NCBI RefSeq assembly: GCF_015714715.1
Contig: NZ_WAHS01000001.1
Coordinates: 868,001-932,000 of the forward strand
Source: Aestuariivirga litoralis
Lineage (GTDB): Bacteria; Pseudomonadota; Alphaproteobacteria; Rhizobiales; Aestuariivirgaceae
Direction of reading: 5' to 3'
Length of the DNA: 64,000 nucleotides
The notes beneath the pieces were generated by a model, which ran no database searches, was not told the origin of the DNA, and was given only the letters and a program-made list of their open reading frames with translations. The position numbers were made by a program, and so were the translations under genes. Shown here in pieces: positions 61,878 to 64,000 of the stretch; the first letter of the stretch is position 1, and the number at the start of each line of letters is the position of its first letter.

Positions 61878-62507
61878 TTATTCGACGACGACTTTTGCGC
61901 CGGTGCTCACCAGCCCATAAAGCTCAATGACATCCTCATTGCGCATGCGGATGCAGCCGGAAGAGGAAGCAAATCCAATGGTCTTGGGCTTATCCGTTCC
62001 GTGGATGCGATAGTCGGTCGAGCCGATGTAAAGTGCCCGTGCACCCAGTGGATTTGCCTCGCCGCCTTTGACGAAAACCGGGATCACATGGCCGGCTTTT
62101 GCCTCGCGCGAAATCATTTCGGCTGGCGGGCGCCAATCGGGCCATTCGGCTTTGCGGGTAATGGTGTTGGTGCCTGACCAGGCAAAACCTTCGCGGCCCA
62201 CGGCCACTTGATAGACCATGGCCTTTCCGCCCGGCAGAACGAAATAGAGTTTGCGCTCACTGGTGCGCACCAGGATCGAACCCGGCGGCAGTATGGTGTT
62301 GAATTCAATTTCCTTGCGCACCGGACCGGCCACCGCAGGCCCTGCCAAAGCGGCGGATGAGATGGGTGGTCTGAATGCCACGTCCTGCGGCGCCGACATT
62401 TCCTCTGCACCGAGAATAGAGAAGGATTTGGCTTCCGCCTGCAGCACCTGTGCCAAAAGGCAGGCCGCCATGACAGCATTCAATCTAAGGAAGGACACAA
62501 CGCACAC
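61878..62507 (-). CDS. L,D-transpeptidase (YkuD family)
   Basis: A 209-residue exported enzyme forming 3-3 cross-links in peptidoglycan or attaching proteins to it. A signal segment (NAVMAACLLAQVLQAEAKSF) precedes the YkuD domain at about 80-209. The active site is RIHGTDKPKTIGFASSSGCI followed by RM (His, Ser, Gly-Cys, Arg). The start is GTG at 62507; a GTG three codons downstream is possible. It lies beside the NlpD-like gene on the same strand. Confidence 0.92.
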   Translation of the reverse strand: MCVVSFLRLNAVMAACLLAQVLQAEAKSFSILGAEEMSAPQDVAFRPPISSAALAGPAVAGPVRKEIEFNTILPPGSILVRTSERKLYFVLPGGKAMVYQVAVGREGFAWSGTNTITRKAEWPDWRPPAEMISREAKAGHVIPVFVKGGEANPLGARALYIGSTDYRIHGTDKPKTIGFASSSGCIRMRNEDVIELYGLVSTGAKVVVE

Positions 62508-62556
62508 TCACACACTTAATCAGCAAGCATGTTGAGCGGGTGAGCTTAAAACGCGC

Positions 62557-63036
62557 TTAATGCGGCAAGTGCGCCAGAAGCTGTGCGGGTGAGAGGTGGC
62601 GCTGCGGATGTTTCCAGCGTGGTGCAATTTCAGCCACCGGCTCTAAAACAAAACGCCGTGCCGCGAGACCTGGATGTGGCAGGATCAGAGCTTTTGGCAT
62701 GTCGCTGGGCTTGCGTTTGATCTGGCCATTGTAGTCCAGCAAATCGAGATCCAGCGTGCGCGGGCCCCAGCGCCTGCGGCGTTTTCTACCGGCGCGTTTT
62801 TCAATCTCGTGCAATTTGCGCAGCAATGTTTCCGGCGGCAACGCGGTTTCAATCCATGCTGCGGCGTTGACGAAATCCGGCTGGTTGAGCACACCAAAAG
62901 GCTTGGTGACCAGCAAGGTTGAAGCCGCCTTCAGGCGTAGCGGGAAAGTATTGAGTTCAGCGAGCGCGCGCGTCACTGTTTGGTGCGGCGTGCCCCAAGG
63001 CCCGGTCATGTTGCTGCCCAGGGCGACCAGGATCAT
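62557..63036 (-). CDS. folK: 2-amino-4-hydroxy-6-hydroxymethyldihydropteridine pyrophosphokinase
   Basis: Folate pathway enzyme (HPPK) that pyrophosphorylates the pterin. The 159-residue protein has LVALGSNMTGPWGTPHQTV, TKPFGVLNQPDFVNAAAWIE, then the catalytic RWGPRTLDLDLLDYNG block and LILPHPGLAARRFVLEPVAE. Its ATG overlaps the smpB stop by 4 bases. No folB or folP neighbour is in the window. Confidence 0.95.
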   Translation of the reverse strand: MILVALGSNMTGPWGTPHQTVTRALAELNTFPLRLKAASTLLVTKPFGVLNQPDFVNAAAWIETALPPETLLRKLHEIEKRAGRKRRRRWGPRTLDLDLLDYNGQIKRKPSDMPKALILPHPGLAARRFVLEPVAEIAPRWKHPQRHLSPAQLLAHLPH

Positions 63037-63530
63037 GAATGGTCGCGGAGCGCCCTGCTCTTTTCGCGGTTCCAGTCACGCTCTTTAATGGTGTCGCGCT
63101 TGTCGGCCGCTTTCTTGCCGCGCGCCAGTGCGATATCCACCTTCACCTTGCCGCGCGGATTGAAGAACATCTTCACGGCCACGATGGTCAGGCCCTCGCG
63201 CAGCACGCCCGATGCCAGGCGCTTGATTTCCTTGGCATGCAGAAGCAATTTGCGCGGGCGCTTGGGCTCATGGTTGAAGCGGTTGGCCTCGCGGTATTCT
63301 GGCACATTGGAGTTGAACAGGAAAAGTTCAGAGCCCTTCATGCCGGCATAGGCTTCACCCAGATTGATGGTGCCGACGCGCAAGGATTTCACTTCGGAGC
63401 CCTGCAGCATGATGCCGGCCTCGAATTTCTCCAACAGCTCATAATCAAAGCGGGCGCGGCGGTTGTCCGATACGACCTTGATACCGTCCTGCTTGCGTGC
63501 GGATTTTGCTCCGCCTGCTTTTGAAGACAT
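63033..63530 (-). CDS. smpB: SsrA-binding protein SmpB
   Basis: tmRNA-binding protein of trans-translation. The 165-residue protein has VVSDNRRARFDYELLEKFEA, GIMLQGSEVKSLRVGTINLG, AYAGMKGSELFLFN and HEPKRPRKLLLHAKEI. The C-terminal KKAADKRDTIKERDWNREKS tail enters the decoding site. It overlaps the dapA stop by TGATG. The tmRNA gene itself is not in this window. Confidence 0.97.
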   Translation of the reverse strand: MSSKAGGAKSARKQDGIKVVSDNRRARFDYELLEKFEAGIMLQGSEVKSLRVGTINLGEAYAGMKGSELFLFNSNVPEYREANRFNHEPKRPRKLLLHAKEIKRLASGVLREGLTIVAVKMFFNPRGKVKVDIALARGKKAADKRDTIKERDWNREKSRALRDHS

Positions 63531-64000
63531 CAGTTCAAGAGCCCTGCGTGAACCAGGGCCTCTTTCACGATCACCTTTGTGGATTCAACCACCGGCACCA
63601 GCGGCAAGCGTGCCTCGGGTTCGCACAGGCCCAGAAGGCTGGCTGCATATTTAACGGGGCCGGGGCTGGCTTCCACGAACATCGCATGGTGCAGCGGCAT
63701 CAGCTTGTCTTGCACTTTAAGTGCTGCAGCATAATCGCCACGCAAGGTTGCTTCCTGCAATTCAGCACAGAGGCGCGGCGCGACGTTGGCGGTGACCGAA
63801 ATGCAGCCGGTGCCACCATGGGCGTTGAAGCCCAAGGCCGTGCCATCTTCACCCGAAAGCTGGATGAACTTGGTGCCTGTCATCAGACGCTGGCGTGAGG
63901 GGCGCGTGAGGTCTGCCGTTGCGTCCTTCACACCGACTATGTTCTTGAAGTCCTTGGCCAGACGGTCAAGCGTTTCAACCGAAATGCTGGCCACGGTGCG
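63530..64000 (-). CDS. dapA: 4-hydroxy-tetrahydrodipicolinate synthase, C-terminal part (5' end outside window)
   Basis: Lysine/diaminopimelate pathway enzyme of the DHDPS family. The frame is open to the right edge ([18 protein letters not shown]), so the N-terminal half lies beyond 64000. The Schiff-base lysine is in [14 protein letters not shown], followed by the family region [20 protein letters not shown] and SVTANVAP. The C-terminal [15 protein letters not shown] is also typical. It precedes smpB, the common Rhizobiales order. Confidence 0.95.
   Translation of the reverse strand, partial: RTVASISVETLDRLAKDFKNIVGVKDATADLTRPSRQRLMTGTKFIQLSGEDGTALGFNAHGGTGCISVTANVAPRLCAELQEATLRGDYAAALKVQDKLMPLHHAMFVEASPGPVKYAASLLGLCEPEARLPLVPVVESTKVIVKEALVHAGLLN

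Overview
The window looks like core chromosome of an alphaproteobacterium, most probably a Hyphomicrobiales (Rhizobiales) relative. The coding DNA is GC-rich and tightly packed. Gene order matches that group: topA-rnr-DUF983-rpmG; argS-SPOR-nagZ-scpA-scpB; recG divergent from sdhE-mfd; tpiA/ppiD-trpEGDC-moaC-moeA-lexA; dapA-smpB. Two GTTC-N7-GTTC type LexA boxes (upstream of lexA and ssb) and homologues of EipB, homospermidine synthase and a PhaR-type phasin operator agree. I cannot name a genus. I see no tRNA, rRNA, CRISPR array, prophage, insertion sequence or plasmid gene.

Layout. 1-4.7 kb: 3' part of topA, then rnr, a DUF983 membrane protein and ribosomal protein L33, closed by a clear terminator. 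4.7-5.2 kb is the only long non-coding stretch and holds three successive inverted repeats. 5.2-14.4 kb: an MFS exporter, then a leftward block of argS, a SPOR-domain cell-division type protein, nagZ and the condensin partners scpA and scpB, with dgt upstream. 14.4-18.9 kb: erpA-like and xthA, a phasin with a well-formed promoter and two PhaR-like operators, a D,D-carboxypeptidase with a SPOR domain, a Tim14-like J-domain protein and EipB. 18.9-22.6 kb: a coupled ridA-GDPD-FemAB-like-HIT cassette facing a DMT exporter. 22.6-28 kb: clpA, clpS, parE and a small secreted protein. 28-33 kb: homospermidine synthase, a triple-YbjQ-repeat protein, an orphan YejA-like peptide-binding protein and a FrnE-like thiol oxidoreductase. 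33-43 kb: mfd, sdhE, recG, DUF502, Sel1-repeat, DUF898 and M48 metalloprotease genes.

43-49 kb: a dispersed palindromic repeat, gyrA, then an islet of two paralogous small secreted proteins flanking a DUF1176 protein, then ssb with an SOS box, an overlooked 48-residue gene and a divergent LysR regulator. 49-60 kb: a YkgJ cysteine-cluster protein, proline iminopeptidase, tpiA, ppiD, the anthranilate/tryptophan genes trpE-trpG-trpD-trpC, the molybdopterin genes moaC-moeA, and lexA with its own SOS box. 60-64 kb: an NlpD-like lipoprotein with a degenerate LytM site, an L,D-transpeptidase, folK, smpB and the 3' part of dapA.

Themes are DNA topology and repair (topA, parE, gyrA, mfd, recG, ssb, lexA, xthA, scpAB) and cell envelope biogenesis (nagZ, SPOR proteins, carboxypeptidase, EipB, NlpD-like, L,D-transpeptidase, PpiD). 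I find no convincing wholly new multi-gene system. The least explained items are the structured intergenic region at 4.77-5.01 kb, the triple-YbjQ protein, the small secreted paralogue family around DUF1176, and the 48-residue protein beside the LysR gene.
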